In this document: positions 1 to 8,506 of the stretch, piece after piece
Numbering within the stretch: the first letter of the stretch is position 1
Layout of the letters: each line of letters starts with the position of its first letter
Assembly: GCA_041750975.1 (NCBI GenBank)
Contig: JBGSYN010000131.1
Coordinates: forward strand, 1 to 64,000
Length of the DNA stretch: 64,000 nucleotides
DNA from: JBGSYN01 sp041750975
GTDB lineage: Bacteria; Pseudomonadota; Alphaproteobacteria; Geminicoccales; Geminicoccaceae
Reading direction: 5' to 3'
Made by a program: the position numbers and the translations under genes
The notes under the pieces: generated by a model
The model's input: the letters and a program-made list of their open reading frames with translations, nothing else
Database searches by the model: none
What the model was told of the DNA's origin: nothing

Positions 1-14
1 GCAAAGGTCACCGA

Positions 15-776
15 TCAAGTCTCGCCGAGGACTCCGCCGCCGTGGAAGCCGCCATCGACGTTGATGACCGTGCCTGTCGTGTAGGATGATTCGGTGCCGG
101 CGAGGTAGAGGGCGGCGCCGGTCACTTCGTGCGGCTCGCCGTAGCGTTTCAGCATCAGCCGGCCGAGCATACCGGCGCCGGGAATTGAGTTAGCGTCAGT
201 CTTGCCGACGCGGATGGCGGCCGGAGAAATCGCGTTGACGCGGATATCGTGCGCGGCGAGCTCGGCGGCCATCACCTGGGTGAGGTTGATGATGCCGGCC
301 TTGGTAGCGCCATAGGCGGCGCGGCCATGGCCGCCGTGCTGGCCCGATACAGAGGCCATGTTGATGATGGAGCCCTGGCGGCCGCTCTTGATCATGAGCC
401 TTGCCGCTGCCTGGCCACAGAGAAAGACACTGCGCAGGTTGAGCGCTTGCGTGTGCTCCCAGAACTCAAGCGTCGTATCCAAAAAATTCATGCGCGTGGT
501 GGCGCCGGCATTGCTGACCTGCACATCGAGGCCACCGAAATCATGTTCGACATAGCCGTACAGATGGGCGATGGCGGCAGCATCCTTGACATCCGTCCGG
601 CGAAACATCACGCGAGATCCAAGGCGATCGGCAAGCTTGACGGCTGCGTCGTCCGCAATATCCGCGATGACGACCGTTGCCGCCCCTTCTTTGACAAAGC
701 CTTCAACAATGGCGCGGCCAATGCCCAAGGCACCGCCCGTGACAACGCAGATCTTGTTTTCCAGCCGGCCGGCCAT
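15..776 (-). CDS. SDR family oxidoreductase
   Basis: A 253-residue classical short-chain dehydrogenase/reductase, the usual length for the family. The N-terminal Rossmann motif VTGGALGIG is followed by the NAG motif (VSNAGA), a catalytic serine region (NMASVSGQ) and the Y-x3-K pair (YGATK). The C-terminus ends with a typical INVDGGF stretch. The frame is open further upstream, but the start at 776 has an AGGAGG ribosome site a few bases before it and begins directly at the fold, so I chose it. The gene is divergent from the SMP-30 lactonase. Together they could be the dehydrogenase and lactonase steps of a sugar oxidation route, which is inference. The substrate cannot be read from sequence. 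Confidence 0.93.
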   Translation of the reverse strand: MAGRLENKICVVTGGALGIGRAIVEGFVKEGAATVVIADIADDAAVKLADRLGSRVMFRRTDVKDAAAIAHLYGYVEHDFGGLDVQVSNAGATTRMNFLDTTLEFWEHTQALNLRSVFLCGQAAARLMIKSGRQGSIINMASVSGQHGGHGRAAYGATKAGIINLTQVMAAELAAHDIRVNAISPAAIRVGKTDANSIPGAGMLGRLMLKRYGEPHEVTGAALYLAGTESSYTTGTVINVDGGFHGGGVLGET

Positions 777-868
777 TCTCGTCCTCCTTTGCCATTCTGT
801 CTCTTGCCTACCACAGGCCAACGTGCGTTCTTGGCTATAGTGCCTATCATGCAGGAGAATATAGCGCG

Positions 869-1756
869 ATGGCAGCGGTCGAGATCGAATGCGTCGTCGA
901 TATCGGAGCTCAAACAGGCGAGGGTGCTGTCTGGGATACCGAGGCACAGGCCCTGTTCTGGGTCGATATCCCGGCAGGGAAGCTCTATCGTTTTGACCCG
1001 GTCACCGGCGAGAACCGCCGTTGGGAGTTCGACGAGCCGATCGGCTGCCTGGCACTTCGTCGGGCCGGTGGGGCGATCGTGGCCCTCAAGAGCGGCTTCC
1101 ATAGTTTCGACTTCGACACCGGTGCATGCGTCCGGATTCACGATCCCGAAGCCGACAAGCCGAAAAACCGGTTCAATGACGGGGCGACTGACCGGCAGGG
1201 ACGTTTTTGGGCCGGAACCATGGTGATGGATCAGTCGGCCAGGGAGGGCAGCTTCTATCGGCTCGATCCCGACATGAACTGCAAACGCTGGCTGGGTGAT
1301 TTTCATGTCACCAACGGCCTTGCCTTCAGCCCCGATGGCAGGACGATGTATTGCTCGGACTCGAACAAGGATGTGCAGACGATCTGGTCGATGCCGTATG
1401 ATGTGGCGACCGGCGAGCCCGGCGAGCGGCGGGTCTTTTTCGACGCCCGCGAGGTGGCAGGACGGCCCGATGGCGGCACTGTCGATGCAGAAGGGTGCTA
1501 CTGGATGGCCGGCGTCGGCGGCTGGATGCTGGTCCGGATCACGCCGACAGGCCGGGTGGATCGGATCGTCGAACTGCCGATCGAGCGGCCGAGCAAGCCG
1601 ATGTTCGGGGGAGCCGATCTCGACACGCTCTTCGTGACGTCGATCGGTGGCGGTCAGACGCGAGGCACCGAAGCTCGCCAGCCCCAGGCAGGTGGTCTGT
1701 TCGCGGTCAGGAACCTCGGCGTCAAAGGTGTTCCGGAGACCAGATTTGCCGGCTGA
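869..1756 (+). CDS. SMP-30/gluconolactonase/regucalcin family lactonase
   Basis: A 295-residue six-bladed beta-propeller of the SMP-30/LRE family. The early GEGAVWD motif supplies the metal-binding Glu, NRFNDGATD with QGRFWAGTM gives the central Asn, and TNGLAFSPDG with YCSDS gives the remaining metal ligands. Family members open aldonolactones or act as other divalent-metal hydrolases in sugar oxidation. The gene diverges from the SDR dehydrogenase across about 90 bp that must hold both promoters. Periplasmic aldose dehydrogenase and GguC/AraD1 genes lie about 5 kb away, in keeping with aldose to lactone to aldonate to keto-deoxy acid chemistry. The exact sugar is not determinable. Confidence 0.93.
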   Translation: MAAVEIECVVDIGAQTGEGAVWDTEAQALFWVDIPAGKLYRFDPVTGENRRWEFDEPIGCLALRRAGGAIVALKSGFHSFDFDTGACVRIHDPEADKPKNRFNDGATDRQGRFWAGTMVMDQSAREGSFYRLDPDMNCKRWLGDFHVTNGLAFSPDGRTMYCSDSNKDVQTIWSMPYDVATGEPGERRVFFDAREVAGRPDGGTVDAEGCYWMAGVGGWMLVRITPTGRVDRIVELPIERPSKPMFGGADLDTLFVTSIGGGQTRGTEARQPQAGGLFAVRNLGVKGVPETRFAG

Positions 1757-1774
1757 TGAAGTTCTCGCCGATAT

Positions 1775-2620
1775 CTAGCTGGCGTCGCCTTCCTTGGGCG
1801 GTTGGACCGTAATCCGGAATGCGGCGGAACCTTTCGGATCATGCCAGAACGAGAGCGTGCTGTATTTTTCGAAGAGATCGGGCGGCAGCACCGTGCGTCT
1901 CGGCTTGTATTCGACCTTGCGTTTGACCGTGTGAAGTCCCGGTGTCGAGAGCTGCGCATCGAATTCGGGCTCGGCATACTCGACATTGTCGAAATCGTGT
2001 TCGTGCCATTCCTCGTCGAGAAACTTATAGATCAGCTGCATCGTTTCACCCGGCCGCTGTACGAGGATGTCATACTCGATCAAAAGCAGCGATTTCGAAT
2101 ATTCGCTGTAATAGGCCTCCTTGAGGGCCGACCAGGCAAAGCCGACTAGACGGTCGCGATGCGCCAGGGCTTCGACCCGGCTGAATACGGTGGCCCGCTC
2201 ATCCGGGGTCCCGAACAGGCGGGAAGGCTCGAAAGCGTTCTTGCGCACGAGGTGTTCGATACTGTCCATGACCCAGGAAACATTGCGCACGCAGCAGAGG
2301 ATCTTGCTTTCCGGGAAAATCGACATCAGCGCCGGCAGGCGGGAGCTCCAGCCGCGATTGGTATCGAAGATGACATCCTTGTCGGAAACCGGGCGATAAT
2401 AAGCCTCGAACAGGCCTTTCAGGAGATCCTTCTTCTGTTGTTCCGCAATAAACAGTGCCGTTTCGTTATGCGAGCCCATGGCGTTCAGCATGAGGCCGAA
2501 GAAGGTCCCGACGGGACCCGTCATCGCAGCGTGGAAGCGAGGATTCTGACGAAGGATCCCGGCGAGGAGGGTCGAGCCGGCCCGCGGTAGACCGGAGATG
2601 AAATGAATTTTCGGCAGCAT
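1775..2620 (-). CDS. Sulfotransferase family protein
   Basis: A 281-residue PAPS-dependent sulfotransferase-type protein. The N-terminal SGLPRAGSTLL is the 5'-phosphosulfate-binding loop. A downstream CVRNVSWVMDS segment looks like the 3'-phosphate-binding region, with the usual Arg and Ser. The reading frame can start at a GTG at 2626, but the ATG at 2620 is better placed behind a GAGGGG ribosome site and is preferred. The gene is convergent with the lactonase, with an 18 bp gap. The acceptor is unknown; small molecules, glycolipids and glycans are all possible. Confidence 0.88.
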   Translation of the reverse strand: MLPKIHFISGLPRAGSTLLAGILRQNPRFHAAMTGPVGTFFGLMLNAMGSHNETALFIAEQQKKDLLKGLFEAYYRPVSDKDVIFDTNRGWSSRLPALMSIFPESKILCCVRNVSWVMDSIEHLVRKNAFEPSRLFGTPDERATVFSRVEALAHRDRLVGFAWSALKEAYYSEYSKSLLLIEYDILVQRPGETMQLIYKFLDEEWHEHDFDNVEYAEPEFDAQLSTPGLHTVKRKVEYKPRRTVLPPDLFEKYSTLSFWHDPKGSAAFRITVQPPKEGDAS

Positions 2621-2653
2621 GGGCACCCCCTCATCAGAGCTATCCCAGGCGCC

Positions 2654-2821
2654 TTAGCTGCTGCTGTGGCCTTCCGCAACGGCAACGGGCTCGGCGGCAA
2701 TAGCAGTCGCATCGAACGGGAAGTGGCCGGCGGCCAACCACGCCGCGCCGAACAGACCGAGCCAGAACAACTCTAACGTAGCGAGGGCGTGCGCTGACCC
2801 GCGGGAGAACTCGATTTTCAA
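2654..2821 (-). CDS. Possible small membrane protein
   Basis: A 55-codon frame upstream of the sulfotransferase gene on the same strand. It starts at a TTG at 2821 and ends with TAA at 2654. The product has a short charged N-terminus, one hydrophobic segment (LELFWLGLFGAAWLAAG) that could span the membrane, and an Ala/Glu-rich tail ending in GHSSS. There is no clear ribosome site and no ATG or GTG start, and I recognise no family. It is listed because its composition looks protein-like and it would be missed by a length cut-off. It may equally be a chance frame. Confidence 0.28.
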   Translation of the reverse strand: MKIEFSRGSAHALATLELFWLGLFGAAWLAAGHFPFDATAIAAEPVAVAEGHSSS

Positions 2822-2916
2822 GAAGGGCGGGCTGAGAAATACGCACTATATGCGTAGCGTCGCGCTACCTTTTTCGCTTCCCGGAGCTTTTTCTCAACCA
2901 TGGCACTAGTCGGCAG

Positions 2917-3549
2917 CTATCGCTTAGCTCCTGTTTTGAGGTTCGACACCTGTTCGGAAGTTAGCGGACGAAAACCGCGATCCTTGAGCAGCAGGAACAG
3001 TTTGGCGGTTTCTTCGAGTTCCTCCGTCGCATACATCGCCGCATCCAGGGACGTGCCCGCCACAACCGGTCCATGATTGGCAAGAAGGACTGCACGATGC
3101 TTGTCGGCGAGGGCCTCGACGGCGGGTCCTAGCGCCGGATCGCCTGGCGCAAAATACGGCACGAGCGGCAACGAACCGACCCGCATGACGTAGTAGGCTG
3201 TGATCGGCGGCAGCACGTCGGCGGGATCGATATCGGCGAGGCAACTCACCGCGACCGAGTAGGTCGAATGCAAATGAACCACTGCCCGGGCTTCGCTCCG
3301 GTGCCGGTACATGCCAAGATGAAGAAAGGTCTCCTTGGTCGGTTTGTCGCCGCTCAGATGGTCCCCCGTATCGCCGAGTTTGGATAGCCGTCCCGGGTCG
3401 AGTTCGCCGAGCGAGGCATTGGTCGGTGTCATCAACCACCCGTCGTCGACGCGAACGCTAATATTGCCCGAACTCCCGAAAGTAAGACCGCGATCGAACA
3501 ATGACTTACCGCATCGGCAAATGGCTTCGCGCAACTTGGTCTCGGTCAT
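2917..3549 (-). CDS. otnC: 3-oxo-tetronate 4-phosphate decarboxylase (class II aldolase family)
   Basis: A 210-residue class II aldolase/adducin-family protein. The phosphate-binding GSSGNISVR motif comes first, then the zinc-binding histidines in VHLHSTYS, a second conserved His in LANHGPV and a C-terminal ATEELEETAKLF helix. OtnC decarboxylates 3-oxo-tetronate 4-phosphate to a triose phosphate and CO2. The assignment over L-fuculose-phosphate aldolase rests on the neighbour: a DUF1537 kinase of OtnK type lies 24 bp upstream on the same strand. The pair is expected to work in the cytoplasm on C4 sugar acids. No OtnI isomerase or LtnD/DtnD-type dehydrogenase is adjacent. Confidence 0.88.
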   Translation of the reverse strand: MTETKLREAICRCGKSLFDRGLTFGSSGNISVRVDDGWLMTPTNASLGELDPGRLSKLGDTGDHLSGDKPTKETFLHLGMYRHRSEARAVVHLHSTYSVAVSCLADIDPADVLPPITAYYVMRVGSLPLVPYFAPGDPALGPAVEALADKHRAVLLANHGPVVAGTSLDAAMYATEELEETAKLFLLLKDRGFRPLTSEQVSNLKTGAKR

Positions 3550-3573
3550 CGCTGCAGATCTCCGATGGAAGCT

Positions 3574-4839
3574 TCAGTGCATGGATTTGAGTGCTTTGGC
3601 AAAAAAGTCGGGAGTGCCGAAATTGCCTGATTTAAGCGCAAGGGCCAGCGGATTCGGCCCAAGTGCAAGGCAAGCCGGCACGCCCGGATCGATCTGCGGG
3701 CCGATCTGAAGGCCGTAAATGCCAAGCGCACTGACAACCGCGCCCGAAGTTTCGCCGCCGGCAATCACCAGACGCCGCACGCCGCGTTCGACCAGGCCCT
3801 GTGCGATCGCCGCCATGTGTTTCTCGATCAGCTTCCCCGACTGCTCCCGGCCAAGCCGTTGGTGCAATTCCTGGACCTCTTCGGGCGGCGCACTCGAATA
3901 GATCAGAACAGGGGTGGCTTCGAGATGCGGCCCGGCCCAATCGAGGCACTCCCCGGTCAGTCCCTCCTCGCCAAGGCGCGAGGTATCGAGCTTCATCGAC
4001 GGCGTGGTCTGTTGCATCACGGTAATCTGCTCGAGCGTCGCCTTTGAGCAGGATCCGGCGAGGACCGCCTCCTTGCCTTCGATCGGAGGAAGCGCCGCCG
4101 CCACATGATTTGAGTAAAGGAGGCCGGCGTCGCGAAAATTATCGGGCAGTCCTAGGGCAATGCCCGATCCTCCCGTGATCAGAGCATGATCGGCGCAGGC
4201 GTGACCGACTGTGATCAGATCCTGATCGCGGATCGCATCGGTGACGGCGAACCGGCAACCCTGTTCATGTAGACGCTCGAATGTTGCGCGGACGGCTTCC
4301 GTACCCTGTTCGATGACGGACATCGGGACCAAACCGACCTTGTTCGGTGTCTGCTGTTGCAGGACCCGAACGAGGTCGGAATCGGTCATTGGCGTCAATG
4401 GGTGATCGCGCATGTGGGTCTCGGAGAGAAGCCGATCGCCGACGAAGAGATGCCCTTGGAAGATGGTGCGCCCGGTTTCCGGAAATGCCGGACAGGCAAT
4501 TGCGAATTCGGCTTGCAATGCGTCGAGGATAGCGTCGGCGACAGGACCGATATTGCCCTTAGGCGTACTGTCGAAGGTCGAGCAATATTTGAAGAAGAAT
4601 TGGCGGGCACCCGCACGCTTAAGCCACGCCAGCGCCGCCAGACTTTCGGCCATCGCCTCTTCAACGGGTGCGGTACGCGATTTGAGCGCAATCGTCAGAG
4701 CGTCAACCTGCGGTATCGCAACATCGTCGTCCGGCACGCCGATCAATTGGACGGTGCGCATGCCTCGCCGCACCAGGGTGTTGCAAAGATCGGTAGCGCC
4801 TGTGAAGTCGTCGGCGATACAGCCCAGTAATACGCTCAT
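3574..4839 (-). CDS. otnK: 3-oxo-tetronate kinase (four-carbon acid sugar kinase, DUF1537)
   Basis: A 421-residue four-carbon acid sugar kinase. The N-terminal domain opens with the signature GCIADDFTGATDL and contains FFKYCSTFDSTPKGNIG. The C-terminal nucleotide-binding domain has VLAGSCSKATLEQ and RLVIAGGETSGAVV. OtnK phosphorylates 3-oxo-tetronate at O4 with ATP for OtnC. The start is an ATG behind AGGGGGATAG. The two genes read as a kinase-decarboxylase operon, transcribed away from the DnaJ-like gene. The family assignment is secure; the stereochemistry of the C4 acid is not readable. Confidence 0.92.
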   Translation of the reverse strand: MSVLLGCIADDFTGATDLCNTLVRRGMRTVQLIGVPDDDVAIPQVDALTIALKSRTAPVEEAMAESLAALAWLKRAGARQFFFKYCSTFDSTPKGNIGPVADAILDALQAEFAIACPAFPETGRTIFQGHLFVGDRLLSETHMRDHPLTPMTDSDLVRVLQQQTPNKVGLVPMSVIEQGTEAVRATFERLHEQGCRFAVTDAIRDQDLITVGHACADHALITGGSGIALGLPDNFRDAGLLYSNHVAAALPPIEGKEAVLAGSCSKATLEQITVMQQTTPSMKLDTSRLGEEGLTGECLDWAGPHLEATPVLIYSSAPPEEVQELHQRLGREQSGKLIEKHMAAIAQGLVERGVRRLVIAGGETSGAVVSALGIYGLQIGPQIDPGVPACLALGPNPLALALKSGNFGTPDFFAKALKSMH

Positions 4840-5121
4840 CTATCCCCCTGACGGTCTTTGCAATCGGCTCGACCGGTCTTACCGCATGGTTAGGGAGGGG
4901 GCGAGTTTCTTCGGACCCGTTTGATCATGGTGCATTCTTGATCGGCCGCGCGTCCCGACCACATTTAAGAGCGGTCGACGCCGAATTCGGGTCGGCCGGC
5001 CTCCGGCTATTGTTGGCCGAGGGCGTAAAACCGATTGCTTTAAATGAGGGTCGGATAATGGGTTCGACGAAATTTGCGCGAGGCTGCTTAGGCTACTCGT
5101 CGACGCGTGAGAGAGGCTGCT

Positions 5122-6081
5122 ATGAGCCAAGCGCTGTATAATCGTCTGGGCGTCAAGAAGGATGCGAGCCAGAGTGAAATCCGGCGCGCGTACCGAGACT
5201 TGGCGAAGAAGCATCACCCTGACGCCAACTCTGGCGATAGTAGGGCCGAGAACCGCTTCAAGGAGATTTCGGCGGCCTACGAGGTCCTCAAGAATAAAGA
5301 CTCGCGGGCACGCTATGACCGTGGTGAAATCGACGATCATGGCGTCGAGCGGGCGCCGGCGAGCGGATATTGGCGGGGCGCCGGTGACCCACGCAGCCAG
5401 GCTGGCTTCGAGTTCCGGTCAACGGGGCCGCAAGGGGGTTCGCCTGCAGGTGGCACCAACACCGGCTTCGGCGGTTTCGACGACATTATCAATGAGTTAT
5501 TCGGCCGGAGCGGGCGGCGTGCCGAAACGGGTGAAGACTTTCGCGGTTTTCATGCGCCGGGTGCTGATGTTCGTTATAGTCTAGAAGTCGATTTCCTGAC
5601 TGTCGCGCGCGGCGGCAAGGAGCGAGTCAACCTGCCGGACGGCCGCACGCTCGATGTCAACATTCCCTCGGGCGTGACCGACGGTCAGGTGTTGCGCCTC
5701 AAGGGACAGGGAGGATCCGGTCTCGCCGGGGGCCCTAACGGCGACGCATTGATCGAGATCAAGATCCGACCCGATCCGCGATTTACGCGAGAGGGGCTCG
5801 ACCTCGTCGCCGACCTGCAAGTGCCCATTGCGGTCGCTGTTCTCGGCGAGAAATTGCGGGTCGAAACGCTCGACGGAGATGTGACGGTCCAGATCCCCGA
5901 AGGCGCTAGCTCCGGACGCAAGCTCCGTCTGCGCGGCCGCGGCATCAAAGATGCCAAGACCGGGAATATAGGGGACATCTATCTGAGGCTCATGATCACG
6001 CTGCCGTCAGAGGCCGAGCGCGAACTCCGTGAAGGGTTGCGGGCATGGGCGCAAAAACAACGTGATCGTGCCCATGTCTGA
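5122..6081 (+). CDS. DnaJ-like co-chaperone (J domain plus DnaJ C-terminal domain)
   Basis: A 319-residue type II (CbpA-like) Hsp40. The J domain (about residues 5-70) carries the HPD motif in KKHHPDANSG. A Gly/Phe-rich linker (TGFGGFDDIINELFG) follows, then two beta-barrel substrate-binding domains (LEVDFLTVARGG onward and LQVPIAVAVLGEKL). There is no Cys-rich zinc finger, so this is not canonical DnaJ. An upstream in-frame GTG exists at 5107, but the ATG at 5122 has GAGAGG at good spacing and starts at the J domain. It should stimulate DnaK ATPase activity in the cytoplasm. It stands alone, convergent with the GguC-like gene. Confidence 0.93.
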   Translation: MSQALYNRLGVKKDASQSEIRRAYRDLAKKHHPDANSGDSRAENRFKEISAAYEVLKNKDSRARYDRGEIDDHGVERAPASGYWRGAGDPRSQAGFEFRSTGPQGGSPAGGTNTGFGGFDDIINELFGRSGRRAETGEDFRGFHAPGADVRYSLEVDFLTVARGGKERVNLPDGRTLDVNIPSGVTDGQVLRLKGQGGSGLAGGPNGDALIEIKIRPDPRFTREGLDLVADLQVPIAVAVLGEKLRVETLDGDVTVQIPEGASSGRKLRLRGRGIKDAKTGNIGDIYLRLMITLPSEAERELREGLRAWAQKQRDRAHV

Positions 6082-6107
6082 ACCGGCCAGTCTGAGGGCG
6101 GCCTAAG

Positions 6108-7094
6108 CTAGAGTTGTCGGATCTCTACAGCGACGGCCTCGCCTCCGGTATGCCGTAGCGTATTACGGAGCGGCCTGCCAAAGCCGTCGGCTTCGATCTC
6201 GAATGTATCTCCAGGTTCGGTAATGATCCCGTCGGCTACACTCAGGGTCGCGGTCCCGAAATAGTGGACATGGATGTCCCCGGGCCGACAGAACATCGGA
6301 TATTTGAAGTGGTGATGTTCGAGATTGGCGAGGCTGTGAGACATGTTCGCTTCGCCGCTCTTGAAGGGCTTCGACCAGATCACTTCGCCGTTGCGTCGAA
6401 TTGAGCTCATGCCTTCGACGGAGTCTGGAAGCGGTCCGAGACGCAATTCCGGCCCGAACGAGGAGGCTCGGAGCTTGGAATGCGCCAGATAAAGGTAGTT
6501 CTGACGCTCCATGACGTGATCCGAGAATTCATTGCCGAGGGCAAAACCCAGTCGATAGGGCAACCGGTCCTGCCCGATCAGATAGATCCCCGCAACTTCC
6601 GGCTCCTCGCCGCCGTCGAGGGCGAAGGGCGGCATTTCCAGTGCCGCCTCGGGTGCTGCAACGCTGGTGCCGTCGCCCTTGAAGAACCATTCGGGCTGAA
6701 CGCCGATGCTACCGGCCGCAGGTTTGCCGCCCTCAAGACCCAGTTTGAACATTTTCATGCTGTCGGTGAGATCCTCCTCCTTCACCGCATGCATGCTGTC
6801 ACGAGTCGTTGCACTGCCGAGATGTGTTAATCCGGTTCCGGTAACCAGGAGATGGGCGGGATCGGCATGATCGACGGGATTGAACAGGCGACCCTGTTGG
6901 ATGACGCGATCGTAGTCTTCCTGATCGCCGCCACGTCGTTCTTCCGCGGCTTCCGCGAGAGTTTGCCCATTCGCAATGGCTTCTCTCGCGAGATCGGCGA
7001 TGGTGCCGGTATTTCGCAGCAGGTGAAGATCGGCGCCTTCAACGATTGCAACCGCGCGCCTGCCGCTTTCGGTCTGGATTTGAACCAGGTTCAC
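6108..7094 (-). CDS. AraD1/GguC family sugar-acid protein (FAH-like fold)
   Basis: A 328-residue protein that I recognise as the AraD1/GguC family, related to fumarylacetoacetate hydrolases. Visible blocks are FNPVDHADPAHLLVTGTGLTHLGS, WFFKGDG, a conserved acidic EEPEVAGIYLIG and the C-terminal VHYFGTATLSVADG. Members include 2-keto-3-deoxy-L-arabonate dehydratase and GguC of the ChvE sugar-uptake locus. Translation starts at a GTG preceded by GGGAGG with six-base spacing. It lies 86 bp downstream of the PQQ aldose dehydrogenase on the same strand. The sequence supports a sugar-acid role; the exact substrate is inference. Confidence 0.85.
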   Translation of the reverse strand: MNLVQIQTESGRRAVAIVEGADLHLLRNTGTIADLAREAIANGQTLAEAAEERRGGDQEDYDRVIQQGRLFNPVDHADPAHLLVTGTGLTHLGSATTRDSMHAVKEEDLTDSMKMFKLGLEGGKPAAGSIGVQPEWFFKGDGTSVAAPEAALEMPPFALDGGEEPEVAGIYLIGQDRLPYRLGFALGNEFSDHVMERQNYLYLAHSKLRASSFGPELRLGPLPDSVEGMSSIRRNGEVIWSKPFKSGEANMSHSLANLEHHHFKYPMFCRPGDIHVHYFGTATLSVADGIITEPGDTFEIEADGFGRPLRNTLRHTGGEAVAVEIRQL

Positions 7095-7180
7095 AATGGA
7101 CCTCCCAAAAATTCTTCGGTCTTTAAGAAGTCATCGCTTTGCGGGAGGCGTGAGGCAGCGTCCAGTTATTTTCTGAGGTT

Positions 7181-8332
7181 TTAGGAATTGGTCGTGGGCA
7201 CCAGACGGTAAAGCCCGCCATTCCTCTCATCGGTCAGAATGTAGAGGAATCCATCTGGGCCTTCTTCGAGATCGCGGATGCGCCCGATCTCGTCTTCGAT
7301 GAGCCGCTCTTCAGCCACGATTTGGCCGTCCTCGATGTCCAGCCGGACGATGAGCTGGAATTTGAGCGCACCGACGAAGAGATCGCCCTGCCATTCCGGG
7401 AAAGCCTCACCGGAATAGAAAGTCATGCCTGATGGAGCGATCGATGGGTCCCAGAAATGAACTGGTTCTTCAATGCCCGGCGCTGTCGACCGATCGGTAA
7501 TGGGTATCCCGCTATAGTCGATACCGAAGGTAGTCTCGGGCCAGCCATAATTGGCTCCGGCCTCGATGATATTGACCTCGTCGCCGCCTCTTGGGCCATG
7601 TTCGTGTTCCCAGATCTCGCCCGTTTCCGGGTGAAGCGTCATGCCTTGAGGATTGCGCACGCCATAGGCATAGATTTCAGGCCGGGCGGCGCCTTCGCCG
7701 GCAAATGGATTGTCCTCCGGGACACTGCCGTCATCGTTCAATCGGACAATTGTGCCGGCAAGATCGGACAAATCCTGAGCACGGTTCATCTCGCCGCGAT
7801 CCCCGGTCGAGACAAAGAGATAGCCCTCATTGTCGAAGAGGAGCCTGGAGCCGAAATGGCGGCTGGTGAAGCTTCGGGGCTCGGAGGTATAAAGAACTTC
7901 CTGGTCCTCCAGACCATTCTCGCCAAGACGCGCACGCATCAGCTGTGTTGTGCTGCCCATGCCGTCAGCCGGCACCGAATAGGAAAGATAGATCCAGCGG
8001 TTCGTTTCGAAGTCGGGGTGCAAAGCGACGTCGAGCAGGCCGCCCTGGCCGCTGACCCAGACTTCCGGCACCCCTGCCACAGGTTCGGCCGCGAGATCAC
8101 CATTGTCGATAATCCTGAGACGTCCCTCCAGTTCCGTTACCAGGAGCCGCCCATCAGGCAGAAACGCCATGCCCCATGGCTGGCTGAGATCACCAACCAC
8201 GCGCTCCAACTCGAAATCATGCTTCTCGGAGGTGATTTCTCGGGCCTCGAAATCCTGTGCCTGGCAAGCGCCAACCCCGATGCCCAAGGTCGCTATCGCC
8301 GTGAGCCCGCCTCGGCGCAGTGCGTAGTCCAT
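7181..8332 (-). CDS. PQQ-dependent sugar dehydrogenase (soluble aldose dehydrogenase type)
   Basis: A 383-residue exported beta-propeller of the glucose/sorbosone dehydrogenase family. An Arg-containing signal peptide ends near GVGACQAQ. The propeller begins with LSQPWGMAFLPDGRLLVTE. Family landmarks include YLFVSTGDRGEMNRAQDL, YGVRNPQGMTLHPETGEIWEHEHGPRGGDEVN and a C-terminal GPDGFLYILTDE. These enzymes oxidise aldoses to lactones in the periplasm with PQQ. No pqq biosynthesis genes are in the window. The start at 8332 is preferred over an upstream in-frame codon because it begins the signal peptide and has GGGAG upstream. It probably shares a transcript with the AraD1/GguC gene. Confidence 0.92.
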   Translation of the reverse strand: MDYALRRGGLTAIATLGIGVGACQAQDFEAREITSEKHDFELERVVGDLSQPWGMAFLPDGRLLVTELEGRLRIIDNGDLAAEPVAGVPEVWVSGQGGLLDVALHPDFETNRWIYLSYSVPADGMGSTTQLMRARLGENGLEDQEVLYTSEPRSFTSRHFGSRLLFDNEGYLFVSTGDRGEMNRAQDLSDLAGTIVRLNDDGSVPEDNPFAGEGAARPEIYAYGVRNPQGMTLHPETGEIWEHEHGPRGGDEVNIIEAGANYGWPETTFGIDYSGIPITDRSTAPGIEEPVHFWDPSIAPSGMTFYSGEAFPEWQGDLFVGALKFQLIVRLDIEDGQIVAEERLIEDEIGRIRDLEEGPDGFLYILTDERNGGLYRLVPTTNS

Positions 8333-8506
8333 CTTTGCTTGCTCCCGATGCTGCATTCGCCACAAGACAAACTGGACTATTCGTTTTCTTCTTCCCGCGC
8401 TGATCGCATATCCCAGGCATCATTATGATAGACCGACCTGCCGCCATTGCCGAAGCTCGTTCGGACATAGGTGGCGACAGTGGCGAGTTGATATCCCTGC
8501 TAGGCT

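Noticed and set aside
249..1226. A 325-codon plus-strand frame running through the SDR gene into the lactonase.
   Set aside because: Both real genes have intact catalytic motifs and ribosome sites. This frame is antisense to one and out of frame with the other.
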